64,000 nucleotides of DNA from Cladocopium goreaui (lineage: Eukaryota > Sar > Dinophyceae > Suessiales > Symbiodiniaceae), in assembly GCA_947184155.2 (NCBI GenBank), contig CAMXCT020003779.1, positions 1,158,165-1,222,164 on the forward strand. The letters are read 5' to 3'. Position numbers and translations under genes: made by a program. Positions 46,474 to 56,321 of the stretch are shown in pieces. Numbering within the stretch: position 1 is the stretch's first letter; every line of letters begins with the position of its first letter. Below the pieces are notes generated by a model that did no database searches, was not told the DNA's origin, and saw only the letters and a program-made list of their open reading frames with translations.

Positions 46474-47505
46474 TGATACCGGTGCCAAATTTTAGGAACC
46501 ATCCTAATCCATCACGTGGATGATTTTGAAGCGTGTGGCCCAGCAGAAGGCTTGAAAAATGTATTGGAAATCCAGCTTCCGCGGTTTGGGCGTAAGCTGA
46601 ATGAGGTAGGCGAACTTGAAGGCATGGAAGGTGAATCTGGGACCTCTTCCGAGTATCTCGGCAGGGAAAAGTATACAGTTGATGGCTGCGTTGTGACCAA
46701 ACCAAACGACAAACACGTACAAAACATAAAGACAAAGCTGGGAATGGAGGATGCAAAAGCGGGAGTCCTGCCAGGACGCAAACTTGACTTGAATACCATC
46801 GGAAACATGGACTTGTTGTCAAACAAAGAGAAGGAGATTTATGCTTCAGGCGTAGGTGCCAGTATCTATTTGAGTCAAGATCGGGCAGACCTCAAATTTG
46901 CAGTGAAGGAGTTGGTTGAAAGTGTTTGCTCGGTATCGCGCAGGGACGAAAAATTATGGACATGTCAGTAAACTTGCGGACGGTTTGGACCCTCGTGACC
47001 CATTACCATTGCATGCCTACACAGACAGTGACTGGGCAGGATGCGAGGAAACCCGAAAATCAAGTTCTGGTGAATTAACTTTTTTTGTCGGCTACTGTCG
47101 TCGAGACAAACAGCACGACACAACCAGGCGTCCCAGCGACCAGTTCAGGTGAAGCCGGGGTACGGTCCTTGACGTGTTGTGCAGAGAGCTCGGTGTATGT
47201 GCAAAACTTGGTTCAAGATGATTTTGGGTTAAGAGTGGATACCCCCAGGCTTTGGTGCGTTTCTTCAGCCACGTTGCAAGCTGCCAAACGATTAGGTTTA
47301 GGTAAGATGAGGCACGTTGCTGTAGGGCACATGTACATCCAAGAGCCTCGCTCTTTCGCACGAAACAAGTGCTCATAGGTAAGATTGATGGAAAACGAAA
47401 CCCGGGTAACACGCTAACCAAACATGTGGCGACAGAAAGTGAGATGTTGGAATCTTTGGGGGGGCTAGGTGTGCTTGATTTGATTGACAAAGGTTTTGAG
47501 GAACA
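46474..47505 (+). pseudogene. Ty1/copia-type retroelement: RT and RNase H remnant
   Basis: Reverse-transcriptase active-site region ILIHHVDDFEACGP at about 46500, then YLGREKYTVDG and LSQDRADLKFAVKEL typical of the copia RT thumb. After a frameshift near 46925 comes the RNase H block (HAYTDSDWAG, TRKSSSGELTFF). After another near 47090 comes ATSSGEAGVRSL and GLGKMRHVAVGHMYIQE. A third shift near 47366 precedes GKIDGKRNPGNTLTKHV, the element's C-terminal motif. Integrase, gag and the N-terminal half of RT were not found. Three frameshifts mean it is dead. It is the clearest plus-strand coding relic in the window and lies inside the presumed channel intron. Confidence 0.85.
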
Positions 47506-48025
47506 TACGCGATGTACGAAACTCCGAATTGTTTCAAGATGTTTCAAGTGTAGGGTTCAAGAAGTGGAAACCGCTTGTGGCATCGACAGCTACGCAATGG
47601 TGCAATCTTGCGCAGACGTAGGATGCTACCTTCACAACGGCAGGAAACACCGCCCGCAGTAAATTCGAAGCATGGACAAAGCACAGTAGTTGCGAGCTCA
47701 GATTCAGACTTCCTAGTTGGAAACTCAGCTCTAGAGCGCTAAGGTATGCTAAGGTACTTAAGATAGTTGTGACAATTACGTTCCTCTTCCGCAAACGGCT
47801 GGCAAAACTGGAGTAGTTCAGTTCTGTAACTGTGGAACTGAAAATGCAAACAGCCGAATCACACCGCAAGGCTGACCAAACACACGCAGACAAACACTTG
47901 CAGCGAAACTTTCGAAACCACGTCGTGATGATTTGGTCGTTGTTTTCTGTTGAAGAGTTGGTGACAAGCCTGATGTTAAGCATCCGTGGCATGCAAAGTG
48001 CAGAACAAGTGCCCCAAAGGGGGGT
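47506..48025. other. 3' flank of the retroelement
   Basis: Frames on both strands lack domains. It joins the remnant to the second 114-bp repeat and may be 3' untranslated sequence of the element. Confidence 0.4.
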
Positions 48026-48139
48026 GAAAGAAATCCCCTCAGGACACGTAGTCCTAAGTGGCTAAGTTGGAACACTTGTGTTGTACAGCTGTGTTTGTGA
48101 GTCCAATACGCACACCCCCCGTGGTTCAAGTGAAAATAG
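48026..48139 (+). repeat. 114-bp dispersed repeat, copy 2
   Basis: Partner of 42980-43093, same orientation, 10 differences in 114 bp. The same A-box-like and B-box-like words are present. After it the sequence continues GCATGACCGCTTTGCAT, which has a partial match near 45441. Confidence 0.6.
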
Positions 48140-48404
48140 CGCATGACCGCTTTGCATTTCGCAGTGGTTTGAAATAGCTATTTTTCATGAATTCATTGTG
48201 AAATACGTAATTCCAATGGGCTTCTCCTGTATAGATTTTCATTGCACATGCTGTGTGCGTAGCTCCGCGGGGGGGAATATTGATCAGAGACACCCGTAGA
48301 AGGGATCAAACTCTAAGTCTAAGTTTTTTCCCCCGCCTGTCAGGTGAGCGCTGCTGGGTTTTACGTCAGCTGTCCCGCCTCCTTCTCCTTCTTCTCCTCC
48401 CCCG

Positions 48405-48800
48405 GGCCTCGATTGCAACTTGTAGATCGCAGTGTTCCCCACCGGACCCGAACAGCAAGCTCAGGATCAGAGTGATCCCCGCCAGATCTCAACTGCAAGC
48501 GCTAGATCGCAATGTTCGCCGCCAGAACAGCAAGCCCAGGATCAGAGTGATCTGCGCCGGACCTCAACTGCAAGCTCTAGATCGCAGTGTCCGCCGGACC
48601 CGAACAGCAACCTCTGGATATCTCTGGGTCAAAGCGATCCCCGCCGGACCTCAACTGCAAGCTACGGGTCATGGGTGATCAAAGTATATCAAAGTGTTCC
48701 CGGCCGGACCTCAACCGCGAGCTCCGGATCAAAGTATTCCGCGCCGGACCTCAATCGCGAGCTCCGGATCAGAGCGTTCCCTGCCGGACCTCAATCACAG
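48405..48800. repeat. 40-bp minisatellite
   Basis: CCGGACCTCAA anchors at 48704, 48744 and 48784 show a 40-bp period; older, more diverged units extend left to about 48405, around nine in all. Since 40 is not a multiple of three, the open frames over it are not evidence for a gene. Confidence 0.88.
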
Positions 48801-48944
48801 AATTTCCGAAGATATACCAGATAGAATGCCAGAAAGACTGTCAGAAGATATGCCGCATACATATGCCAGAAAGAATAGAATGTCAGAGTACAATGCCAGA
48901 AAGAATGCCAGATAGAATGTCAGAATATATGCATCTATACAAAT

Positions 48945-49045
48945 ATATATATATATATATATGTGTGTGTGTTAAATATGTATATATGTACATATATATA
49001 TATGTGTGTGTGCATGTGTGTGTGATATATATATATAATACACAG
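48945..49045. repeat. (TA)n/(TG)n microsatellite
   Basis: Alternating ATATAT and TGTGTG runs over about 100 bp. Confidence 0.9.
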
Positions 49046-49421
49046 TAGTGTGTCAGGGTGGGGATCACTCGAAGAAAGTAATTTTGCTCCCAACCACCAA
49101 GGACGTGGTGAATATTTTGGAAAATCGAGACTTGGTGCACATCTTTGTCGGGCTGCGGACACGAAGATTTCAAAAGTCTTGTGACAGCTGACATAAGACC
49201 TGTGGCGTCGCAGGTAGCACGCTTTGACGAAAGACAAATTGGAAGATCAAGGTATCCAAATCAGGATCCATTGTTTCTGCAGTTCTGCAGTCTGATACTT
49301 TCTGGGGTTTGCGTCCCAACTAGTTGAGAAATAGAATTTAGAACCAAACCACTTGATTACCACACCCATCTAGGTAAAATAACGTGTCGTCTACGCGCAA
49401 GTTCCAAGAGAAAAGGGTGTA

Positions 49422-49570
49422 GCATCAAGAGCATGTTGCAAGTTGCTGGGAAGTTGAGCGCGTGGCATCAAGAGCGTGTTACAAGTTGCTTGAAAACGTT
49501 GGGAGCGGAGCACCAAGAGTGTGTTGCAAGTTGTTTCAAAACGTTTAAGAGGTTAGCATCAAATGCATCA
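49422..49570. repeat. 45-bp tandem repeat, three and a half copies
   Basis: GCATCAAGAG starts at 49422, 49464, 49509 (GCACCAAGAG) and 49555, followed each time by GTGTTGCAAGTTGC-like sequence. Confidence 0.8.
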
Positions 49571-49729
49571 AGAACATTGGTAATAGAGGCAAATTGAACG
49601 TTATTAGCCCACCCTGCCTCACTCCACCCCACACCAACCCTTGGATATAGACGTCTTAAACAACACCAAAAGCACAACGGCGTTTTGCGGCAGGTGGTGC
49701 GTCTATTTTTTTGCAAACAAGCTGTTAAA

Positions 49730-49890
49730 ATAACGAGCTGTTACACCAACCAGCTTTTGCCCCAACTAGCTTTTACACTGACACCAATTAGCTGTCACAC
49801 AAACTAGCTCTTGCACAACCCACTTTGAGTTTTTATGCTATGCTAAATTTTACACAAATTAGCGTTTACACCAGGAAGCCTTTACATCAA
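49730..49890. repeat. Degenerate ACACCAACTAGCTTTTGC repeat, copy 2
   Basis: About nine loose copies of a 16-19-bp motif (TTACACCAACCAGCTTTTGC, CCCAACTAGCTTTTACAC). It resembles 42830-42965, outside the other end of the 114-bp repeat pair. Confidence 0.6.
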
Positions 49891-49984
49891 CAAGCACAAG
49901 TGGTTTTGTTACAGGCTTCGCTTGGCCCACATCCATTAGGCCACTGGGCCAGAGGCCGGCGGAATAGCCGGAGGCTCTTGGAGA

Positions 49985-51430
49985 AGGTTCCATGTGGATT
50001 GACCAAAACATAGTAAAACCAACTTGGAAAAAAGTGCACGGCCTCAAACATTGTGAGCAAGGTCTTCGTGCAAGTTCCATAGTATCTGAAGACCTCCCGG
50101 CGTTCCTCAATCTGAATCGAATCGTCCACCAGGTATTCGCTGACCTGTCCGTCGCGAAGGTCAAAAATGACCACAGCAAGGATGGCAGTGGCTGGTGGTG
50201 TCTGGGGCGAGGGCCAAATAACTTATGCTCATCCCAGCGCTGATCTGAATGATCATCAACAAAAACCTCCAAAGACAAGTGCAACAGTGCAGGCAGTGCA
50301 CGGTGCAAAGCAAAGAAGCCACTGGTTTGACAGCTTTTGGATTATGTTCCATGGGCGCAAGTGTGCATCAACAGAAACAACTCTGATTCCAGCTGCCCTC
50401 CCATCTTGACACTCCAAGCAGCAAGGACCAAAAGAGGATTTTAACCTTGGCATGCACATGCACGCATCAAAAAAACATGGTGTTTCAAGCAGAACCCCCG
50501 TCAAGAAAGCGGTCTTGATGAAAGCTCTGCCAAGCTGCACTGGCTGCGATGCACTTCCTGGGAAGTTAATCCAGTCCGAAGATAGGCAAAAGTCAAGTAA
50601 AGTATATGAAAAATAGATTAAATAGATGAAAGGTCTTGGAAGGTCTTGAAAAACTTGAAAGATGTTGAAAATGTTGAAAAATGTTGAAAGCGCAAGGTGC
50701 AATGAAGCAGTAACATGTCTTCAACCTGAAAGATTTAGATCCCAGTGCCACATGAAAGTTGCATCACGCCGAGAGACAAAAGAAGCTGTAGTGATTCCAA
50801 GACTTGAGACATGCGGACCACTCGAATGGCTCGAAGCAACCTACACTTCCAGAACGACTCAGAAGACCCAAACTTAAAGAACCTGCAAGAGAATGTCGAT
50901 TCTGTGAAGCCTACCCTTCCCTCTCACTTTCGAATTGGGTCGGTTGGGCCTATCATCCATCGCACATAACTATATATAAACATGCAAAACTCAGCACATG
51001 AACTTCTAACATGATAACATCTGAAGCCAATTCTGCAACTTAGGCACTTCCCGAGCCGGAGCATTCGTAGGAAGGTTGGGTTGATAGGCAGGCCAGCAGC
51101 AAACAGCTCAACCCATGAGCTGCACACCACCAGAAAGTCCAGCCAGTTTAAAGCATATCTGAAAAATGCAATCCCCAGGTAGAACTGTCGGATCATCATC
51201 TCCACCCTCAGTGCGAGTGCGGGTTTCATCACAGAAGCGGCAGCAGTGGAGCAGCACGATGAAACATGAATGCAATGAAGCCGTGAAGCAGAAAAAGCGG
51301 CCCAACATGACCAACCAAGACACGTAAAGACAACCGCAAAAGCGAGGTCGCCATAAAAGAAGAAATCATCAAAGTAAGGCCAAGCCTGCCGTCCGAGTTG
51401 GATATTCATGTGGACAAATTGATCATGCAT
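49985..51430 (-). CDS. Voltage-gated cation channel, voltage-sensor and pore exons
   Basis: Minus strand. The exon around 51050-51400 has hydrophobic segments (YGDLAFAVVFTCLGW), then ALRVEMMIRQFYLG, NWLDFLVVCSSWVELF and LPINPTFLRMLRLGK, which fit S2, S3 and the Arg-spaced S4 of a voltage sensor. An exon ending near 50000-50160 reads VSEYLVDDSIQIEERREVFR then YYGTCTKTLLTMFEAVHFF, the re-entrant pore segment of single-domain or four-domain Cav/Nav-like channels in dinoflagellates, with TMFE in the selectivity-filter position. S5 would lie at 50200-50350, where two hydrophobic frames compete and I cannot choose. S6 and the EF-hand tail appear at 40.7-41.6 kb on the same strand. S1 is not clearly seen. 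Either one gene with a large intron or two fragments. Confidence 0.62.
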
Positions 51431-51439
51431 AAGTCATGT

Positions 51440-52130
51440 CCTCAAAAAGCCACCATCGAGTGATGTTGGAGCTGCAATAAGTTGCTGTGGTGCCAGATCC
51501 AAGGAGGCTGCCTTGGTAGGCGAAGTCCCGTATCGTGGGTAGTCAATGTCATCTCCAATGCTCAAGCCCAGGATTTGAAGCTGCGCTGCCATCATGCCTC
51601 ACAGGCGTCACAGGCGCCGTATGGCGCAGAACCCGACTGCAGGGCTACCAAGCTACCAAGTTAGCTTGGGGGTCACATGCACTTTCTGGCATTCTATGCA
51701 CACTAAGTGCGGAGAGCAGTGGGAGCTCCATGAATGTCACGAGCAATTGGCTTGAGGAAAACAAGGAAGAAATGTCCAAAACAAGGAAGAAATGTCCTGT
51801 TCGACATCTGTCGTCTTGCTGATGCCAGGCCACAGATATTTACAAACAGAAGACCAGCAATTAGAGCTTCGAAGGAACCTGAACGTGCCAGATCATGCTG
51901 GTCTACATGAATTGTTCCTCTGTAGCAGTTTCTTCTTTCTGCACACTTTGGGTGCAGCTATGGGATGCTATGGGATGCTATGGGTATTTTCTGCAACTCA
52001 GAAGCCGCTCAAAAAGAACGCCTTTGTTCGACTTATTTGGATTTCGTTTGCTTCCGGCACTTCGCTGGATTCATCAGAGACCAGGTCCAAGTCTAGCTCC
52101 GTACCTCCATCGACAAGTCTGCGCTGGAGC
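51440..52130 (-). CDS. Possible N-terminal exons of the channel (unassigned)
   Basis: Two minus-strand stretches look coding. About 51440-51570 begins MMAAQLQILGLSIGDDIDYP and ends TSLDGGFLR just before the channel exon. About 52000-52130, after the acceptor GAATGTTCCAG, reads LVDGGTELDLDLVSDESSEV, an acidic stretch. Position and strand suggest the cytosolic N-terminus of the channel. There is no domain to confirm this. Confidence 0.3.
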
Positions 52131-52305
52131 TGGAACATTCAAATGTTATAAAGAAAATAACGCTGAATGACAAACGTACCACATATGTAATCTGCACAAT
52201 CATCTAATTAATGTTTAAATGTGTTTATCTTATACAGTGCATTGCGCATATATGTCAAATATCTGTCCGGTCTATCTGTGGTTTCCGTCTGTCCGTCCAT
52301 CTGAT

Positions 52306-52310
52306 CTATA

Positions 52311-52347
<37 letters not shown>

Positions 52348-52348
52348 G
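52306..52348. repeat. (TATC)n microsatellite
   Basis: About ten tandem TATC units. Confidence 0.95.
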
Positions 52349-52349
52349 T

Positions 52350-53043
52350 CGAATTACCAACTGCAGTCTCAAGTTTGGCGGGCCTGTGGACAAGTGGCTA
52401 GCCCGGCTCGCAACACTGATAGTGCCCAAATCACCACTTTTGTTGCTTGTGATTCCTGTGATTCTCGATTTCCGCACTTCAGGCGGCTCGATGCGCACTT
52501 CCTGTCTCTGCGAAGCACATGCCAGGATCATGCATGAATACCATGAATCAACGAAAATGCACGCCATAGGATGGAACGGATGGAATGATAATGAGTGGTT
52601 CAGTATGGTTCAATGATGGCACCGGCTGTTTCAAAACTTGGCAGCGTCCCATGTGCATCAACAACAGAGGCGCAAAGGGCAACTGCCTGCCTCAACTGGA
52701 GGCGAGAGATTATGAATTGGTGATCTCGACCTGGCAGGCGCTTGGAGCATTCTCTGCTTGCTCACCCTGCGGCATGTGATGTGGTGAAGTACTTGGGACT
52801 TGGGAAATGTGCAGCAATCAAGAAACACTGTTTGGAAAAGGGGAAAATTGCACTGGGTCCAGTTTTTCTGTGGGGAGTGGCTCAGGGTTTAGTCTTCGCC
52901 ACACCATGCTTTGCCTTGCAATTGGCTTCGCCAATTGAAGGAGCCAAGGCTGCCAAGAATAACAGGGAAAGGCACTGCCATGAGCAGTTCCAGATGTTGC
53001 AGTGCCTAGGTCAAGTTGTGGTCGTACACGTCATACTCAGCCG
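52350..53043. other. 3' flank of the oxygenase gene, no assigned gene
   Basis: Frames on both strands are open. The plus-strand frame at 52742-53173 overlaps the end of the oxygenase gene on the other strand and has no domain. Confidence 0.4.
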
Positions 53044-54579
53044 TCATGCACAAAGTAAGGCAACGGAGATTCTTGGGCCACAGGGATCATCCATGGGAGG
53101 TATGCCATGCGTGTGGTTGTTATTCCAAGGGGCATTGAAATGCATAGCGCTGCCACTGTGCATCCATTTATAGGTCTTCATCCCAGCACAGTCCTCACCA
53201 CAGGTTTCGTACTTGGAGCGTGAGTCGGCGATGGTCTCACAAAGCACTTGCCGACTCGAGCCCAGAGAATAACACACTGTGCCGGTGCATTTCATGAAGC
53301 TGCAAGTGCAGTTGATACCACCCTTCTGCCCTGCGCCGTAGATATCTCGATGTTGCTTGTGTGACGACTTTTGGTTGGGGTGAAAATTCAATTGGACGGC
53401 AGTCACTCTGTAGCCATAGTGTTGCTCCGTGTAATCGACCAATGCCCGGATACCTTTGCCAGCATCTGTCTCCTGGTTCTCTCGCTCCAAAACACCAACT
53501 ATCGCAGTGGCAGACTGGTTCCTCTCTTCATTTGTGAGAAGAAACTTGCCCCCGGATTTCCAAACACAACCTTCTGGTGCCATCAGGGCTGCCTTCACCA
53601 AAGCTTTGAAGAGCCACTCGTCTGCAGAAAGGTGGCTAGGTACCACACCTCGGAGGGCGTCGGTCACGGCGTCATTGATGACATCGCACAGCTCGCCGGG
53701 AGATGCATAGCCCCGGTTACAAGGACAGTCTGCAGAACTGTCACATGGCTGCACCACTTCACAGGCGCCATCCGGGGAAGTAGCTTTGCTCCACTTCATC
53801 AGGTGGCCCAACTCTTTGTGGGTCATGAAAGAGCCATCCTTTGGCTGCAAGGTCTTCAACATGCGGCTAGCTTCATCTATCAGGGAAGCCTCCACTTTTC
53901 TCGATTTGGAGCGTGCAATCTGCGCCAGCAAGCTGCTGTAGCGACCCCTCTCCATGGCCAATCTCAGGGCTTGTTGCTGTGCCAGTTTGTTCAGTTCTTT
54001 CTTTTTGGCTTGACGAATCTTGACGGTCAACGCGGCTTCATGGCCCTCAGTGACCGCCACTTCGACCACAGTCCCTTCTCCGGCCGCGTTGAGGCCGTTG
54101 CTGACCTTCAACTCCTCAGCTCCCATGGCCACGCTCCGTGTCCTCAGCTCAGAGGCCACGAAGTTTCGGCGGCTGAGGGCGTTGGACACCAAAGGGGTGG
54201 AGCTCGACACTGCCGCGGCACTGGGCCGGACCTCCACTTGCACCCCAAAAGGCACCGGGGGAACGCCGGACACAGAAAGTTGGCCCAGGATGGCACCACT
54301 GGATCGCAGTTGCCGAACAGTTTCACCCAGGGGAAGTGGTACTGGAAAGGCTTCCAAGATCTCACCTTCCAACAATTCCAAGGTCAGCTCGGCATCAGCC
54401 ACCTCAGAGGTCACAGTCAGAGATGCCCGGCAGCGTGTGACGGCCTTCCGCGAGGCACTCCTGACTGGTGGTAACTTTAAGACCTGCAGCGGCTGCACAT
54501 CAAACTCATCTGACTTCAAATCAGGTGCAGCTGCATCAACTGCTTCATCCATAAACTCGGCAGAGCAGTCTGGATCCAT
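53044..54579 (-). CDS. AlkB-like 2OG-Fe(II) oxygenase domain protein, intronless
   Basis: ATG at 54579, 511 codons, one uninterrupted frame to the stop at 53044; an in-frame TGA lies just upstream of the ATG. The C-terminal 110 residues carry an AlkB-type 2-oxoglutarate and Fe(II) dioxygenase signature: QHRDIYG (His410 and Asp412 as HxD), CYSLGSSR, WMHSGSAMHF, NNNHTHGIP (distal His 489 or 491) and GPRISVALL (Arg503 for 2OG). The middle (about residues 190-260) is basic and helical (VKIRQAKKKELNKLAQQQAL), and the N-terminus has no domain I know. AlkB-family enzymes demethylate nucleic acids or proteins; here the substrate is unknown, and the long N-terminus is unlike classical AlkB. The lack of introns among multi-exon neighbours suggests a retroposed copy; a spliced-leader-like word upstream supports this weakly. 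Confidence 0.78.
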   Translation of the reverse strand: MDPDCSAEFMDEAVDAAAPDLKSDEFDVQPLQVLKLPPVRSASRKAVTRCRASLTVTSEVADAELTLELLEGEILEAFPVPLPLGETVRQLRSSGAILGQLSVSGVPPVPFGVQVEVRPSAAAVSSSTPLVSNALSRRNFVASELRTRSVAMGAEELKVSNGLNAAGEGTVVEVAVTEGHEAALTVKIRQAKKKELNKLAQQQALRLAMERGRYSSLLAQIARSKSRKVEASLIDEASRMLKTLQPKDGSFMTHKELGHLMKWSKATSPDGACEVVQPCDSSADCPCNRGYASPGELCDVINDAVTDALRGVVPSHLSADEWLFKALVKAALMAPEGCVWKSGGKFLLTNEERNQSATAIVGVLERENQETDAGKGIRALVDYTEQHYGYRVTAVQLNFHPNQKSSHKQHRDIYGAGQKGGINCTCSFMKCTGTVCYSLGSSRQVLCETIADSRSKYETCGEDCAGMKTYKWMHSGSAMHFNAPWNNNHTHGIPPMDDPCGPRISVALLCA

Positions 54580-54605
54580 GCAGCCAGAAACTTGCACAAC
54601 TCAAA

Positions 54606-54630
54606 GACCGGAATGGCTTGAGCTCATGGA
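54606..54630 (-). promoter_or_regulatory. Candidate relic of the dinoflagellate spliced leader
   Basis: On the minus strand, GCTCAAGCCATT (54612-54623) is identical over 12 bases to the junction of two tandem spliced-leader relics (..GGCTCAAG followed by CCATTTTGGCTCAAG), then CCGG and TCTTTGAG, partly like TTGGCTCAAG. It lies 33 bp before the ATG of an intronless gene. The dinoflagellate leader sequence is from memory of established work; the match is short and could be chance. Confidence 0.35.
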
Positions 54631-54789
54631 AAAAAGTGCGGTGTGAGTCAGAATGCTTGTTCATTCATCTTTGAGTGTTCTGACTGCTCATGAGAATCTC
54701 CTAAATATAGTGATATAGTGATCCGCGATTGTCTGTGTGTGTGCTTCTGAATGTAACTGACATTGGCACTGGAATTGCGCAACTTCACT

Positions 54790-55473
54790 CGGTCTTGTCC
54801 AGGCACCTTCCTTCGGGCGCTGGCGCCGATTGGCGCAGTCGGTCTACTTCAAGTTGAAGCTGATCGACCTCAGAGAAGACGCCAACTTCCCGGCACATGG
54901 CTTCCTCGGAAATCATCCAAAGCAATTCATGAAAGCCCCCTTGCGACTTCATATCTTAACCATTCTTAACCTGCCTTTTTATCATGTTTATCCTTCCTTC
55001 ACCAACTTTTCATCCACCGTTCCCAGAACAGCTTCGAGCACCTGCTAGTTGGTTCCAATTGTCCCACCATTGTCCCACCAGCCTCTCGGACGTGTACCGC
55101 AATCAGCTCCTCAACGAGGTCATGAAAGCGGGACGCCGAGGCCACCGAGACCACGGAGGCCGAGGCCGAGGTCTCCCATTGACTGACTGAAGGCCCTGAA
55201 GGCCCTGAAGGCCTCGGTGTCCCCCAGGATCCCGGCTATATGAAGGCTATATGATGCCTATGTGCCATTTGGATCCATTTAGATCCAATTGGATCCAATG
55301 GCAATGCAGCGGAGGAACATCACCTTTTCGTCGGACATGTGCCTCCCTGCTTGTGGGTTGCGGGGGGGCTGACATGAAAAAATGCACAAATCATCTTGAG
55401 CCAACGGAAAGCATTCGCCATCTGCGACTTGAACATAACCTTGTTCACCCACCATGTGCCAAATGATTGGCAT
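54790..55473 (-). CDS. Hypothetical coiled-coil gene, about three exons
   Basis: Minus strand. About 55279-55473 reads HMVGEQGYVQVADGECFPL. About 55035-55190 reads SRFHDLVEELIAVHVREAGG. About 54790-54935 reads EVGVFSEVDQLQLEVDRLRQ and ends GRCLDKTE at a TGA. The composition is coding-like and the last stretch is a short coiled coil. Splice borders are not settled and I know no family. Confidence 0.35.
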
Positions 55474-56321
55474 TGTTTCAGCAAAAATGATGGATAGTTG
55501 TTGCTGGTTTATTTTCGTGAATTGGGATGCTAGAATGCTGTTGACTTGGGTCTTGTATAGTTGTTGGGAGAGTGAAGTTTTTTCTGGGTTTCACATGTAG
55601 GAGAATGAATGGCACATGTTCAAAATCATTGCGTGTATAGTGTACATTTTGCGCGATTTTGTGATATCACAAAAATTCGAAACAACAACGTCAAGTCACC
55701 TCAGGGGAAGCACGCTCACATGGGTGCAGTTCTGCATATTGCAAGCTAGTTGTCATGATATGTCATGATGCAAGTTTCTCAGCCGCTGCAGTGCCTTTTT
55801 AAAATTTCGTCGTGCGATGATGTCCGAGCGACAACATCATTCCATTTTGCTACACATGGAGGTTCTGCTTAGGAGACTCGCCTTCACACACCGCCCATTG
55901 ACGGTGAAGATAGGTTTTCCTCGGCTATCTCAATTCAAGATATAGAGCGAAATATAGCGAAATACTGTGAAAGGCGCGTCAGCGCTTCAACTGGTTACAA
56001 ACAGGTACATGTACCAAGTCAAGACTGTTAAAATCTCTTGTCAAACACCCCAAAGGCACAAGCTAATTATGTTGGAAGCTGGTCAGTGAGACATCAATTG
56101 TAGGTTCCCTCCTACGGAATCTTGGGGTCTTCCTTGGCATCAGCAAACTTTCTGTAATAATACTAATGATCTACCAAGCTTCAGCTCCACCCCAGCCTCA
56201 GCGACAGGACCGATGACAAGGCGCAGTTCTGTTGAGCAATGTGCTCTAGGACTCTAGGGTTTGACAGGACTACCTATTGAACTGGTTGCAGAATGGCTTT
56301 GTACACAAACTATGTGTGATT
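55474..56321. other. No gene recognised
   Basis: Only short open frames; no domain, repeat or RNA gene seen. Confidence 0.5.

Noticed and set aside
47092-47547. 151-codon minus-strand frame
   Set aside because: Antisense to the copia RNase H remnant.
48253-48824. Plus-strand Arg/Ser/Pro-rich frames
   Set aside because: They follow the 40-bp minisatellite, which rotates frame each unit.
52437-52537. Plus-strand CDSCDSRF..LDAH, possible C2H2 zinc finger
   Set aside because: The second His is missing and the minus strand is equally open; probably chance.
52742-53173. 143-codon plus-strand frame
   Set aside because: Non-ATG start, no domain, and it overlaps the strongly supported oxygenase end on the opposite strand.
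53371-54646. 367- and 208-codon plus-strand frames
   Set aside because: Antisense shadows of the oxygenase gene, whose minus-strand frame shows clear catalytic motifs.
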